Part shown: positions 30,200 through 42,840 of the stretch, one piece after another
Layout: the number at the start of each line of letters is the position of its first letter
Numbering within the stretch: position 1 is the stretch's first letter
From: Hordeum vulgare subsp. vulgare
Taxonomy: Eukaryota > Streptophyta > Magnoliopsida > Poales > Poaceae
DNA: 64,000 nucleotides
NCBI RefSeq assembly: GCF_904849725.1
Contig: NC_058521.1
Location: 556,470,176-556,534,175 of the forward strand
Direction of reading: 5' to 3'
Translations under genes and position numbers: made by a program
The notes under the pieces: model-generated
What the model was told of the DNA's origin: nothing
The model's database searches: none
Seen by the model: only the letters and a program-made list of their open reading frames with translations

Positions 30200-31660
30200 T
30201 TAGCTCACACCGCAACTTGAAAACCTTTTCCCATCCAAGGGCTTAGTGAAGATATCAGCTAGTTGATCGTGAGTCTTCACATGGTCGATGATGATATTGC
30301 CCTTGAGGACATGGTCCCGAAGAAAGTGATGACGAATCTAGATGTGCTTAGTCTTCGAGTGTTGTATTGGGTTGTATGCAATCTTGATTGCACTCTCATT
30401 GTCTCAATAGAGAGGCAAATTCTTCATGTTGATGGCGTAGTCCTTGAGGGTTTGCTTCATCCATAGAAATTGAGCACAACATGATCCAGCAGCAATGTAC
30501 TCAACTTCGAAAGTGGAGAGAGAAATGCAGCTCTGCTTCTTTGAGGACCAGCAGACTAATGATCTTCCGAGGAAATGACAAGTGCCAGAAATTGACTTGC
30601 GATCCACACGGTCACCAGCATAGTCAGAATCAGAATATCCCACAAGATGAAGATTTGAGCCCTTGGGGTACCATAATCCTAGTGTTGGTGTGTGAGCTAA
30701 GTATCGAAGAATATGCTTCACAGCCTTATGGTGTGATTCCTTCGGTTTTGCTTGAAAACGTGCACACATGCAAACACTAAGCATTATATCTGGCCTAGAT
30801 GCACATAAATACAGTAAGAAGCCAATCATTGAGCGATATACCTGCTCATCGAATTCTTTACCATTTTCGTCAGGGCAGAGGTGGCCGTTGGTAGGCATGG
30901 GAGTCTTGGAGCCTCTGCATTCATGCATGTCGAATTTCCTCAGAACATCCTTGAGGTATTTCTCCTGCGATATGAAGATGCCATTGCATTGTTGACGAAT
31001 TTGAAGACCTAAGAAGAATTTCATCTTCCCCATCATAGACATCTGATATTCTTCACTCATCATGTAAGCAAATTCGTCACTGTAACATTTGTCAATACAG
31101 CCAAATATGATGTCATCGACATATATTTGGCACACAAATAGTTCATTGTCATAGGATTTTGTGAAATGAGTTGGATCGGGTGAACCAGGTTTGAAGCCTT
31201 TTGTCATGAGGAATTCCTTCAATGTATCGTACCACGTCCGAGGGGCTTGCTTGAGACCATAGAGCGCCTTTTTGAATCTGAAGACTTTGTCTGGATTCTT
31301 CGGATCCTCAAAACATATGCTTCTTCCTCAAGCTTACCATTGAGGAATGCACTTTTCACATCCATTTGATATAAGGTAATGTTATGATGATTAGCATAAG
31401 CAATTAGTATTCGAATATCTTCAAGTCTAGCAACAGGTGCAAACGTTTCATTGAAGTCAATTCCTTCAACCTGTGTGTAGCCTTGGGCTACAAGCCGTGC
31501 CTTATTCCTCACCACTTGACCATCCTCATCTTACTTGTTTCAGAAAATCCACTTAGTACCGATGATATTGTGCTTGCGAGGATATGGTCGTTTGACAAGC
31601 TCCCACACGTCATTTACCTTGAATTGAAGAAGTTCATCTTGCATGGCTTGAATCCACTCA
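30200..31660 (-). pseudogene. pol: Maximus-like reverse transcriptase and RNase H
   Basis: Minus strand. RT starts near 31660 (VNDVWELV, GTKWIF) and runs through [32 protein letters not shown] and [11 protein letters not shown] frameshift falls near 31310. It resumes before KEFLMTKGFKPG, with catalytic YVDD at 31123-31112, QEKYLKDVLRKF, and the RNase H part (GYSDSDYAGD, CWSSKKQSCISLST, EYIAAGSC). The end of the frame (FTKPLDGKRF, stop at 30202-30200) is the standard Copia terminus. The frameshift and stops such as the one near 30404 show it is inactive. YVDDIIFG and the downstream accessory ORF fit the Sirevirus branch. Confidence 0.88.
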
Positions 31661-32216
31661 GGTTCCATGAAAGCCTTAGCAACTTTTCAAGGTTCTGTGA
31701 TAGACACAAAAGAAGAATGCCCACAAAAGTTAACTAAGTGTGAATCTTTTGAGCGAGTGAGAGGACCTGGCGCGTTGATGTCATCGAGGATTCTGTCAAG
31801 TTCTACTTCATTTGCAATCCTCGGATGAGCTGGTTGAGGATTTCATCTGGGCTAAGGAATTTGTTCTGGAGCAATTTCCTCAGGAGCTTCTTCTTGATTT
31901 TCATCAGTATTGGGAGTGATTTGTTCAGCAATTTCCTCAGTAGGAACGATGTCTTCAGTAGCTTTTAGCTTGATTGCTTCCTCAGGAGGTAATTTGTCTG
32001 GATCAGGAGGCAATTGCTCTCTTTGTGAGCCATTATTTTCATCGAACCGCACATCTACAATTTCAACAACCTTGTTGTGATAGGTGTTGAAGACTCTGTA
32101 GGTGTGCGAGTCCTTTCCATAACCAAGCATAAAATCCTCATGTGCCTTAGGTGCAAACTTTGAGCTATGGTGAGGATCTCTAATCCAGCATTTTGCACCG
32201 AAGACTTTGAAATAAC
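31661..32216 (-). pseudogene. Maximus-like linker between integrase and RT
   Basis: Minus strand, containing the integrase C-terminal part (GYGKDSHTYRVFNTYHNKVVE, 32130-32060) and a Pro/Glu-rich linker (PTEEIAEQI, EEAPEEIAPEQ) to RT. Stops and a frameshift near 31840 are present. Confidence 0.65.
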
Positions 32217-33320
32217 TTACATTGGGTCTCTTGTTAGTGATGAGTTCATATGAGGTTTTCTCAGGAATTTGTGAAGATATACCCTGTTGATGATATGGAA
32301 AGCAGTCTTGATTGCTTCAGGCCAGAAACGACGAGGAGTCTGATATTCTTCAAGCATGGTCCGTGCCATTTCAACCAGAGTCATGTTCTTTCTTTCGACG
32401 ACGCCATTCTGTTGAGGAGTATAAGGAGCAGACAATTCGTGAGTAATTCCAAGTTCATCAAGATAAGCATCAAGACCAGTGTTTTAGAATTATGTCACAT
32501 TATCACTCCTGATGTGTTTGATCTTGACACCGAAGTTCTTCGAGGCCCTTGAGGAAAATCGTTTGAAGACTTCCTGCACTTCAGTTTTATACAGAATGAT
32601 GTGTGCCCAAGTGTATCTGGAATAATCATCAAGTATGACAAAGCCGTATAAAGATGCTGCATTTCTTAGAGTGGCATAATGAGTAGGTCCAAATAGATCC
32701 ATGTAAAGAAATTCAAATGGACGAGTAGTGGTCAAGATAGTCTTCGAGGGCTGTTTGGATATGGTCATTTTTCCAAATTCACAAGCACCGCAAAGGTGGT
32801 CCTTGAGGAAATTGACTGATTCGATGCCAATGACATGCTTCTTCTTCCCCAGCGTGTGCAAATTCCTCATGCCTGCATGACCAAGTCTTCGATGCCATAG
32901 ACACCCTTCTGAGGTTTTTGCTAGTAAGCATGTGGCTGGTTGAGGACCTGTAGTGAAATCAACAATGTACATATCCCCTCTTCTAACACCTTCGAAGACT
33001 TTGGATCTGTCAGATTCCATGATGACAACACATCTGTATTTTCCAAAGATAACAACCATATCAAGATCACAAAGCATTGAGACTGACATGAGGTTAAACC
33101 CAAGGGATTCAACAAGCATCATTTTGTCCATGTGCTAGTCCTTGGAAATAACCACTTTGCCAAGTCCCAATACCTTGCTTTTACGTTTGTCAGCATAAGT
33201 GATTTGCTTTAGTAGTGAAGGAGTGAGGGGCATATTCATCAACAAGCTTTTTTCACTACTCGTGTGGTGTGTGCAGCCACTATCAAGAACCCACTCAGTA
33301 CTCTTGGGGTTATCATCATG
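32217..33320 (-). pseudogene. pol: Maximus-like protease end and integrase
   Basis: Minus strand. The protease active-site motif EWVLDSGCTHH is near 33297-33265. After a stop at about 33134 the frame 33131-32490 holds the GAG-pre-integrase zinc finger (HRRLGHAGMRN ... CGACEFGK), then the first integrase Asp (LYMDLFGPT) and the second in HIRSDN. Two stops at about 32498-32490 interrupt the line after the second Asp. The catalytic Glu is in NGVVERKN of 32435-32217. All three DDE residues remain visible, but stops prevent expression. Confidence 0.82.
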
Positions 33321-33606
33321 TAGATGAATTAGTACAGCTTACCATCTCATATGCTTCAGACTTGAACAATATGATATCAATTTCATCAGATAGGAATTTC
33401 ATCATAAACAGTAATTTTGAAGACGTGTGAAATGGTTTCATTTCATCAATGTTAGCTTGCTTCCTATCAAGCATTTTCCTCACGTCTCCAGCAAATTCTT
33501 CAGATGATGATTTTCATCTAGAGACGTGTCGTGCAGAAATGATTAGTTCAATTTCTTCACCACCCACATTTGAAGGGGTGGTAAAGAATTCATCATCCCG
33601 CGAGCA

Positions 33607-34654
33607 TCATATGAGAAAGGGGGCATTGAAGATAATGCACTTCTCTTTACAGTAGGGGGTTAGAGTACTCAAATGAATAGGCAGAGAAGTTCTTTGAGGA
33701 TTTATGAACATAATGGTTTGAGGAGTAATGCTCTTATTAATATCCCTTGTAATTTCCCTGCATATCGGTAGCATTAGCACGAGTACGAACATAGTTTTGA
33801 CCAGTTGAGGATTTTGATCCTCTTGAAGACTTTGGTCCTCCTGAGGAATTTGTTCTGGGTTCAGATTCTTCATAAGTGGTGTCATGAGGACATTCACCTG
33901 AAGCATTTCAAGGCAACTTTTGGGGACCCAGATTTTCCTCAGGGGTGGACCATTCCTGCAGTTAGTTCCAACAAATAGAGAAAATACTTCACCAGATTGA
34001 GTTTTGAACAGTTTATAGTTGGAGTCAAATGACTCATATGAGGAATAGGATAATTCACATGCAATGCCTGTTAGATTGGATGGATCAACATGAGTCCCTT
34101 TAGCAGCAACCCATGAGGTTTTGGGATACTTCTCAGGTTTCCAGTATGATCCATCAGCATTCAATTTCCTCTCAAAGGCAATTCCTTCTTTCCTTGGGTT
34201 CCTGTTCAAAATCTGCTTTTTGAGCACATCGCAAAGGGTTTGGTGCCCTTTCAGACTTTTGTACATGCCTGTCACATATAATTCCTTCAGTCCTGCATTT
34301 TCATCAGTAACATTTGTGGTTTCCTCAAGAGAGGAATTTGATACCACATGAGCACTTGAAGAATTTGTAGCAATAGAAGCTTTCGATGATTCTGGTGAAG
34401 AATTGGCAGTTTCACGTCCGATGCATTTAAGACATGGAGGAATGAATTCAACATGAGCGACACTGATCTGTTGAGCGAGTAATGAATCATTTTCCATTCG
34501 AAGATCATCATGAGACATCCTCAGCTTCTAAAGATCAAGTTTCCTTTGAAGGAATTCATAGGAAAAGTTTCTCATGATCAGCGAGGAGTATGCCATGACG
34601 ATCTTGAAGATTATCAAATTTGGATTGAAGACTTTTCATATCTTCAGTGAGGAT
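33607..34654 (-). pseudogene. gag: Maximus-like gag C-terminal part, truncated by Gypsy G2
   Basis: Minus strand frame 34518-33607 with CLKCIGRE, LKGHQTLCDVLKKQI, YWKPEKYPKTSWVAAKG, GTNCRNGPPLRKIWVPK, as in the gag-to-protease linker of Sireviruses. The N-terminal gag, 5' leader and 5' LTR are displaced beyond the window by the insertion at 34655. The segment 33320-33606 contains decayed frame with several stops. Confidence 0.7.
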
Positions 34655-36161
34655 TGATACGTCTCCAACGTATCTATAATTTTTGATGGTTTCATGCTAT
34701 TATCTTGTCAAACTTTGGATGTTTTGTATGCCTTTTATATATTTTTTGGGACTAACTTATTAACTCAGTGCCAAGTGCCAGTTCCTGTTTTTTTCCATCT
34801 TTTTGACCCCTTTCAGAGGAGGATTTTAAAAGGATTCCAAACAGAACGAAACTGCCAAAAAGATTGTTTCCGAAATAGAAAAAGATCAGGAAGCCTGAGA
34901 ATCAGGTCAGGAGGTCACTAGGGACCCCACAAGCCCCCTAGCCGCGGCCAGGGGGCCCGCGCCTCCTAGGCTTGTGGGCTCCTTGGGCCTCCTCTTCCCT
35001 AGGTCTTTCGCCTATAAATTCCCTAAAATCGAAAGTACTTTTCCGGTGCCGCAAGCTTCTGTCTCGGCAAGATCCCATCTGGGCATGTTCTGGTGCCTTG
35101 TCGGAGGGGGGATTCAGATACGGAGGGCTTCTTCATCAACACCATGACCTCTTCGATGATGCGTGAGTATTTCACCATAGACCTACGGGTCCATAGCTAG
35201 TAGCTAGATGGCTTCTTCTCTCTCTTGGATCTTCAATACAAAGTTCTCCATGTTCTTCATGGAGATCTATCCGATGTAATCTTCTTTTGCGGTGTGTTTG
35301 TCGAGATCCGATGAATGGTGGATTTATGATCAAATTATCTATGAATCATATTTGAGTTTCTTTTGATCTCTCTTATGCATGATTTCATATCCTTGTAATT
35401 CTCTTCGAGTTGTGGGTTTCATTTCGCCAACTAGATCTATGATTCTTGCAATGGGAGAACTGCTTGGTTTTCGGTTCGTACCGTGCGGTGACCTCACCCA
35501 GTGACAGAAGGGGTAGCGAGGCACGCATCGTGTTGTTGCCATCAAGGGTAAAAAGATGGGGTTTTCATCATTGGTTTGAGTTTATCCCTCTACATCATGT
35601 CATCTTGCTTGAGGCGTTACTTTGTTCGTCATGAACTCAATACACTAGATGCATGCTGGATAGCGGTCGATGTGCGGAGTAATAGTAGTAGATGCAGAAA
35701 GTATCGGTCTACTTGTCTCGGACGTGATGCCTATATGTATGATCATTGCCTTAGATATCGTCATGACTTTGCACGGTTCTATCAATTGCTCGACAGTAAT
35801 TTTTTCACCCACCGTAATATTTTCAATTTTGACAGAAGCCTCTAGTGAACACTATGGCCCCCGGGTCTACTCCACACCATATTTCTAGCCTTACTCTTTT
35901 ACTTCATTGGACTTTCCGCCTTCAGATCTCACTTTGCAATCAATCTTGAAGGGATTGACAACCCCTTTATAGCGTTGGGTGCAAGCTCTTTTGTGTTTGT
36001 GCAGGTACTCTGTACTTGATGAGATTCTCCTACTAGATTGATACCTTGGTTCTCAAACTGAGGGATATACTTACAGCTCCTGTGCTGCATCGCCCTTTCC
36101 TCTTCAAGGGAAAAACCAACGCAAGCTCAAGAGATGACAGAAGATCTCTGTTGCTGTAGCA
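34655..36161 (+). repeat. 5' LTR of Gypsy G2 (TGATACGTCTCCAACG type)
   Basis: Starts TGATACGTCTCCAACGT and ends TTGCTGTAGCA, 1,507 bp. The preceding AGGAT (34650-34654) is the presumed target duplication. TATA box TATAAATT at 35013-35020. A primer-binding site follows. It is of Sabrina/WHAM-like kind; exact name uncertain. Confidence 0.85.
35013..35020 (+). promoter_or_regulatory. TATA box in the G2 LTR
   Basis: CCTATAAATTCC follows a GC-rich U3 and precedes the transcribed part of the LTR. Confidence 0.6.
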
Positions 36162-36171
36162 GAAGGATTTC

Positions 36172-36190
36172 TGGCACCGTTGCCGGGGAG
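36172..36190 (+). other. Primer-binding site region of G2
   Basis: TGGCACCGTTGCCGGGGAG ten bases after the LTR end; same type as in Gypsy A and B. Confidence 0.75.
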
Positions 36191-36391
36191 GATCAAGTCA
36201 AGAACTCATCCAAGTAAGTGTCGCAAACTCATCTCTTGCATTTACTTTGTTTACCAGTTGCCTCTCGTTTTCCTCTCCCCCACTTCACCAATTTGCCTTT
36301 TTCATTTGCCTTTTTCGTTTGCCTTTCCGTTCGCCCTTTTACTCGCTTGCTCTTTGTTCGCTTGTGTGCTTGTTTGCTTGCTGAAGTCACC

Positions 36392-37753
36392 ATGACTGAA
36401 AGCACCAAACTTTGTGACTTCTCGAATACTAATAATAATGATTTTATTAGCACTCCGATTGCTCCCGCCACTAGTGCGGAGTCATACGAAATAAATGCCG
36501 CTTTGTTGAATCTTGTTATAAAAGAGCAATTTTCTGGCCTTCCTAGTGAAGATGCCGCATCCCATCTTAACACCTTCATAGAGCTTTGCGATATGCAAAA
36601 GAAGAAAGATGTGGATAATGATATGATTAAATTGAAGCCTTTTCCTTTCTCGTTGCGAGATCATGCAAAAACTTGGTTTTCGTCTTTGCCCAAAAATAGT
36701 ATCGAGTAGAAATTGTCCCGCTCATGGCTTGAGTCTTTGGATGATTATACAAATCTTCTACGCTGGCTTGAATTTCGCTTCTAGAAATATCTTGGACTCC
36801 GCCTCAGGTGGAACGTTCATGGAAATCACGTTAGGGGAAGCCACAGAACTCCTAGACAATATCATGACGACTACTCTCAGTGGCACACTGAAAGGTCACC
36901 TACTAGTAAGAAAGTACACGCTATAGAAGAAATTAACTCGTTGAGTGCTAAGATGGAAGAGTTAATGAATTTGGTTGCTAGTAGAAGTGCTCCTTTATAT
37001 CCTAATGATATGCCCTTGTCTTCTTTGATTGAGAGTAGCAATGCTAGCTCGGACGTTAATTTTGTTGGTAGGAATAATTTTGGCAACAACAATGCTTTTA
37101 GAGGAAACTATGTTCCTAGGCCTTTTCCTAGTAACTCCTTTAATAACTTTGGCAACTCCTACAACAATACTCATGGAAATTACAATAGGTTACCCTCTGA
37201 TCTAGAGAGTAATATCAAAGAGTTTATCAACTCGCAAAAAAATTTCAATGCATCCATAGAGGAAAAACTACTCAAAATTGACGATTTGGCTAAGAGCGTG
37301 GATAGAATGTCTAGTGATATTGATGCTTTGAAAGTTAGAGGTGCTCCTCCCAAGATCAATATGGATGAAACTTTGAAAGCTATGCGTGTTTCCATGATTG
37401 AGAGCAAAGAAAGAACTGCCCAAATTCGTGCTAGACATGAATGGCTTTAAAAGGCGTGTTCTCGTGATAAGAATCACGAAGATCTTAAAGTGCTTGGTGT
37501 GACTCCCATTGAATCTTTGTTTTCTTGTGTCAAACCTAATGATGATGGGGCTGGATATAAATCCACCTTGGTTGAAAAATGCCCCAATGATTCGGAGTCC
37601 ATCTATCTTGATGCTAAAAGCATTAAAAGTGGAGTAGAGGATATTAAAAATTTGAGTAGTAATGAAATTACTACTTTGGATTTCAAGGAATTCAATTATG
37701 ATAGCTGCTCCTTGATTGAATGCATTTCCTTGATGCAATCCATGCTAAACTCT
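36392..37753 (+). pseudogene. gag: Gypsy G2 gag, 3'-truncated by Gypsy G3
   Basis: Starts MTESTKLCDFSNTNNND at 36392. The capsid core is visible (EQFSGLPSEDAASHLNTF, LKPFPFSLRDHAKTWFSSL), then a TAG at 36707-36709, and the following 230 bp need frame changes and lack part of the capsid domain. From 36941 a frame resumes with SAKMEELMNLVASRSAP, an Asn/Phe/Gly-rich stretch (GRNNFGNNNAF, NSFNNFGNSY) and a helical region (NASIEEKLLKIDDLAKSVD), to a TAA at 37448-37450. A last piece reads LGVTPIESLFSCVKPND to 37753, where Gypsy G3 interrupts it. Pol, if it existed, lies beyond the window. Confidence 0.78.
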
Positions 37754-39255
37754 TGATACGTCTCCAACATATCTATAATTTTTGATAGTTCCATGCTATT
37801 ATCTTGTCAACTTTGGATGTTTTATATGCATGAATATGATATTTGATATCTTTTTTGGGACTAACCTATTAACTCAGTGCCAAGTGCCAGTTTCTGTCGT
37901 TTCCGTGTTTTTGACCCTTTTTCAGACGGTGTGCAAATGGAATGAAACTTTACGATGAATTTTTTGGACCAAAGAGACCCCCGAAGCTTTGGAAGAAGGC
38001 CAGAAGAGCCACGAGGGAGTCACAAGACCATGGGGCGCGGCCTACCCCCCTGGTCGCATTGTGCGGTCTTGTGACCTCCTCGTGGGCCCAACTGACGCAA
38101 TTCTACCACCATAAATTCCTATAAATGCAGAAACCCCCAAAAAGAAACCTAGATCGGGAGTTCCGCTGCCGAAAGCCTCTGTAGCCACCAAAAACCAATC
38201 TAGAGCCCGTTCCGGCAGCCTAACGGAGGGGGAATCCATCTCCAGTGGCCATCTTCATCATCCCGGCGATCTCCATGATGAGGAGGGAGTAGTTCTTCCT
38301 CGGGGCTGAGGGTATGTACCAGTAGCTATGTGTTTGGTCTCTCTCTCTCTCGTGTTCTTGAGATGTCTTGATCTTGATGTACCGTGGGCTTTGCTACTAT
38401 AGTTGGATCTTACGATGTTCTTCCCCCTCTCCCTTCTTGTAATGAATTGAGCTTCCCCTTTGAAGTTATCTTATCGAATTGAGTCTTTGAGAACACTTGA
38501 TGTATGTCTTGCACGTGTCTATCTGTTGTGATCAACTTGCGGGTTTGTGACAATTGGGAACCTATGCATATGGGTTGGCACACATGGATTCATGTGAGTA
38601 CTCGATGTATGTTTTGGTGATCAACTTGCGGGTTCGTGACATTGGGAACCTATGCATAGGGGTTGGCACACGTTTTGACTCTCCGGTAGAAACTTCGGGG
38701 CACTCTTTGAAGTCCTATGTGTTGGTTGAATAGATGATTCTGAGATTGTGTGATGCATATCGTATAATCATGCCCACGGATACTCGAGACAATGGAGTAT
38801 CTAGGTGACATTGGGGTCTTTGTTGATATGTATCTTAAGGTTTTATTCTAGTACGAACTCTTGAATAGATCGATCAGAAAGAATAACTTTATGGTGGTTT
38901 CGTACCCGACAATAATCTCTTCGTTTGTTCTCCGCTACTAGTGACTTTGGAGTGACTCTTTGTTGCATGTTGAGGGCTAGTTATAAGATCCAATTATGTT
39001 ATCATTGTTGAGAGAACTCCACTAGTGAAAGTATGAACCCTAGGCCTTGTTTTCACGCATTGCAATACCGTTCGTGCTCACTTTTGTTACTAGTTACCTT
39101 GCTGTTTTTGTAATTTCAGATTACGAAAACCGATATCTACCATCCATATTGCACTTGTTTCACCTTCTCTTCGCTGAACTAGTGCACCTATACAACTTAC
39201 CATTGTATTGGGTGTGTTGGGGACACAAGAGACTCTTTGTTATTTGGTTGCAGGG
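37754..39255 (+). repeat. 5' part of Gypsy G3: LTR, interrupted by Gypsy B
   Basis: Starts TGATACGTCTCCAACAT after the presumed duplication ACTCT (37749-37753). The first ~200 bp resemble the G2 LTR, but the rest differs. TATA box at 38120-38127, a TC-rich stretch near 38338-38352. No terminal CA is reached before Gypsy B begins at 39256, so this is a partial LTR of at least 1.5 kb. No PPT precedes 37754, so it is a new insertion and not the 3' LTR of G2. Confidence 0.75.
38120..38127 (+). promoter_or_regulatory. TATA box in the G3 LTR
   Basis: TCCTATAAATGCAG, at the position equivalent to the G2 TATA box. Confidence 0.55.
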
Positions 39256-39752
39256 TGATACGTCTCCATCATATCTACTTTTCCAAACTCTTTTGCCCTT
39301 GTTTTGGACTCTAATTTGCATGATTTGAATGGAACTAACCTGGACTGACGCTGTTTTTAGCAGAATTGCCTTGGTGTTGTTTTTGTGCAGAAATCAAAGT
39401 TCTCCAAACGTCCTGAAAATTTACGGGGAGCATTTTCGGAAAAATTGGAAAATATCTGCGGAAAGATCCACCTGAGGGGGTGGGCCAGTGGGCCACAAGC
39501 CTTGCCACCGCCACCCCCCTGGTGGCGGTGGGCAAACTTGTGGGACCCACACGGCTCTGCCGCCCCCAATCTCAGCTCTATAAGTTCACTTTTGTCCCAG
39601 AAAAAATAAAAAGAGAAGATTTCATCGCGTTTGCCATAAGGAGGCGCCGCCACAACCTGTTGTTCATCTGGAGGGCAGATCTCGAGTCCGTTTTGGGCTC
39701 CGGAGAGGGGAAATCGTCGCCATCGTCATCATCAACCTTCTTCCCTCTCCAA

Positions 39753-41585
39753 TGTTGGAATTATGCCCTAGAGGCAATAATAAATATAGTTATTATTATA
39801 ATTCCTGTATCAAGATAATCGTTTATTATCCATGCTATAATTGTATTGAATGAAGACTTATATACATGTGTGGATACATAGACAAAACACTGTCCCTAGC
39901 AAGCCTCTAGTTGGCTAGCAAGTTGATCAAAGATAGTCAGGGTCTTCTGATTATATACAAGGTGTTGTTGCTTGATAACTGGATCACGTCATTAGGAGAA
40001 TCACGTGATGGACTAGACCCAAACTAATAGACGTAGCATGTTGATCGTGTCATTTTGTTGCTACTGTTTTTTGCGTGTCAAGTATTTGTTCCTATGACCA
40101 TGAGATCATATAACTCATTGACACCGGAGGAATGCTTTGTGTGTATCAAACGTCGCAACGTAACTGGGTGACTATAAAGATGCTCTATAGGTATCTCCGA
40201 AGGTGTTCGTTGAGTTAGTATGGATCGAGACTGGGATTTGTCACTCCGTGTGACGGAGAGGTATCTCGGGGCCCACTCGGTAGTACAACATCACACACAA
40301 GCCTTGCAAGCAATGTGACTTAGTGTAAGTTGCGGGATCTTGTATTACGGAACGAGTAAAGAGACTTGCCGGTAAACGAGATTGAAATAGGTATACGGAT
40401 ACTGACGATCGAATCTCGGGCAAGTAACATACCGAAGGACAAAGGGAATGACATACGGAATTATATGAATCCTTGGCACTGAGGTTCAAATGATAATATC
40501 TTCGTAGAATATGTGGGATCCAATATGGGCATCCAGGTCCCGCTATTGGATATTGACCGAGGAGTCACTTGGGTCATGTCTACATAGTTCTCGAACCCGC
40601 AGGGTCTGCACACTTAAGGTTCGACGTTGTTTTATGCGTATTTGAGTTATATGGTTGGTTACCGAATGTTGTTCGGAGTCCCGGATGAGATCACGGACGT
40701 CACGAGGGTTTCCAGAATGGTCCGGAAACGAAGATTGATATATAGGATGACCTCATTTGATTACCGGCAGGTTTTCGGAGTTACCGGGAATGTACCGGGA
40801 ATGACGAATGGGTTCCGGGTGTTCACCGGGGGGGGGGGGTGGGCAACCCACCCCGGGGAAGCCCATAGGCCTTGGGGGTGGCGTACCAGCCCTTGGTGGG
40901 CTGGTGGGACAGCCCAAGAGGGCCCTATGCGCCAAGGATAGAAAATCAAAGAGAAAAGAAAAAAAAAGAGGTGGGAAAGGAGAGAAGGACTCCACTTTCC
41001 AATCCTAGTTGGACTAGGATTGGAGGAGGACTCCTCCTCCCCTTGATGCGCATCCCTTGGGGATCCTTGAGCCTCAAGGCAAGCCTCCCCTCCCTCCTCC
41101 TATATATATGGAGCAATTAGGGCTGATTTGAGACAACTTTTCAAAGGCAGCCCGACCAGATACCTCCACGGTTTTACCTCTAGATCGCGTTTATGCGGAG
41201 CTCGGGCGGAGCCCTGCCGAGATCGGATCATCACCAACCTCCGGAGCGCCGTCATGCTGCCGGAGAACTCATCTACCTCTCCGTCTCTCTTGCTAGATCA
41301 AGAAGGCCGAGATCATCGTCGAGCTGTACGTGTGCTGAACGCGGAGGTGCCGTCCGTTCGGCACTAGATCGTGGGACGGATCGCGGGACGGTTCGTGGGA
41401 CGGTTCGCGGGGCGGATCGAGGGACGTGAGGACATTCCACTACATCAACCGCATTCACTAACGCTTCTGTTGTGCGATCTACAAGGGTACATAGATCAGA
41501 AATCCCCTCTCGTAGATGGACATCACCATGATAGGTCTTCGTGCGCGTAGGAAAATTTTTGTTTCCCATGCGACGTTCCCCAACA
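39753..41585 (+). repeat. 5' LTR of Angela
   Basis: 1,833 bp. TATA box CTATATATATGG near 41099-41110, poly-G tract near 40829-40840. Confidence 0.95.
41099..41110 (+). promoter_or_regulatory. TATA box in the Angela 5' LTR
   Basis: CCTATATATATGG followed by the leader AGCAATTAGGGCTG. The same sequence is in the 3' LTR near 48114-48125. The BARE-1 promoter is known to lie in the LTR. Confidence 0.65.
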
Positions 41586-42840
41586 GTGGCGTCATGAGCT
41601 AGGTACATGCGTAAATGTCTTCTCGAGTAGAACACAAAAGTTTTTCTGGGCGGTGATGTGCGTTTTGCTGCCCTCCTTAGTCTTTTCTTGATTCTGCGGT
41701 ATTGTTGGATTGAAGCGGCCTGGACCGACATTACTCGTACGCTTATGAGAGACTGGTTTCATCGCTACGAGTAACCCCCTTGCTCAAAGATGACTGGCAA
41801 GTGTCGGTTTCTCCAACTTTAGTTGAATCGGATTTGACCGAGGAGGTCCTTGTATAATGTTAAATAGCAATTCATATATCTCCGTTGTGGTGTTTGCGTA
41901 AGTAAGATGCGATCCTACTAGATACCCATGGTCACCACGTAAAACATGCAAAAACAAAATTAGAGGACGTCTAACTTGTTTTTGCAGGGTATGCTTGTGA
42001 TGTGATATGGCCAACGATGTGATGTGATATATTGGATGTATGATATGATCATGTTGTAATAGATAATATGGACTTGCACGTCGATGGTACGGCAACCGGC
42101 AGGAGCCATAGGGTTGTCTTTAAACTAACGTTTGTGCTTGCAGATGCGTTTACTATTTTGCTAGGATGTAGCTTTAGTAGTAATAGCATGAGTAGCACGA
42201 CACCCACGATGGCGACACGTTGATGGAGATCATGGTGTGGCGCCGGTGACAAGAAGATCATGCCGGTGCTTTGGTGATGGAGATCAAGGAGCACGTGATG
42301 ATGGCCATATCATGTCACTTATGAATTGCATGTGATGTTAATCCTTTTATGCACCTTATTTTGCTTAGAACGACGGTAGCATTATGAGGTGATCTCTCAC
42401 TAAAATTTCAAGACGAAATTGTGTTGTCCCCGACTGTGCACCGTTGCTACAGTTCATCGTTTCGAGACACCACGTGATGATCGGGTGTGATAGACTCAAC
42501 GTTCACATACAACGGGTGCAAAACAGTTGCACACGCAGAACACTCGGGTTAAGCTTGACGAGCCAAGCATGTGCAGACATGGCCTCGGAACACATGAGAC
42601 CGAAAGGTCGAAAATGAATCATACAGTTGATATGATTAGCATAGGGATGCTTACCACTGAAACTATGCTCAACTCACGTGATGATCGGACTTGAGCTAGT
42701 GTAAGTGGGTCATGAACCACTCAAATGACTAGAGAGATGTACTTTTTGAGTGGGAGTTTAGCAAGTAATTTGATTAAGTTAAACTCTAATTATCTTGAAC
42801 ATAGTCTAAGTCCACTTTGAATATATTTGTGTTGTAGATC
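41586..42840 (+). other. Angela primer-binding site and untranslated leader
   Basis: TGGCGTCATGAGC at 41587 is a degraded tRNA primer site (the family has TGG-T/C-ATC...GAGC). About 1.25 kb of leader follows without a supported ORF. A long leader with structured RNA is usual for BARE-type elements. Confidence 0.7.

Noticed and set aside
36229..36579. Minus-strand Lys/Arg-rich ORF
   Set aside because: Antisense of the G2 gag leader; no independent signal.
37754..39255. This LTR as the 3' LTR of G2
   Set aside because: No polypurine tract precedes it, it interrupts the gag frame, and its second half differs from the G2 LTR.
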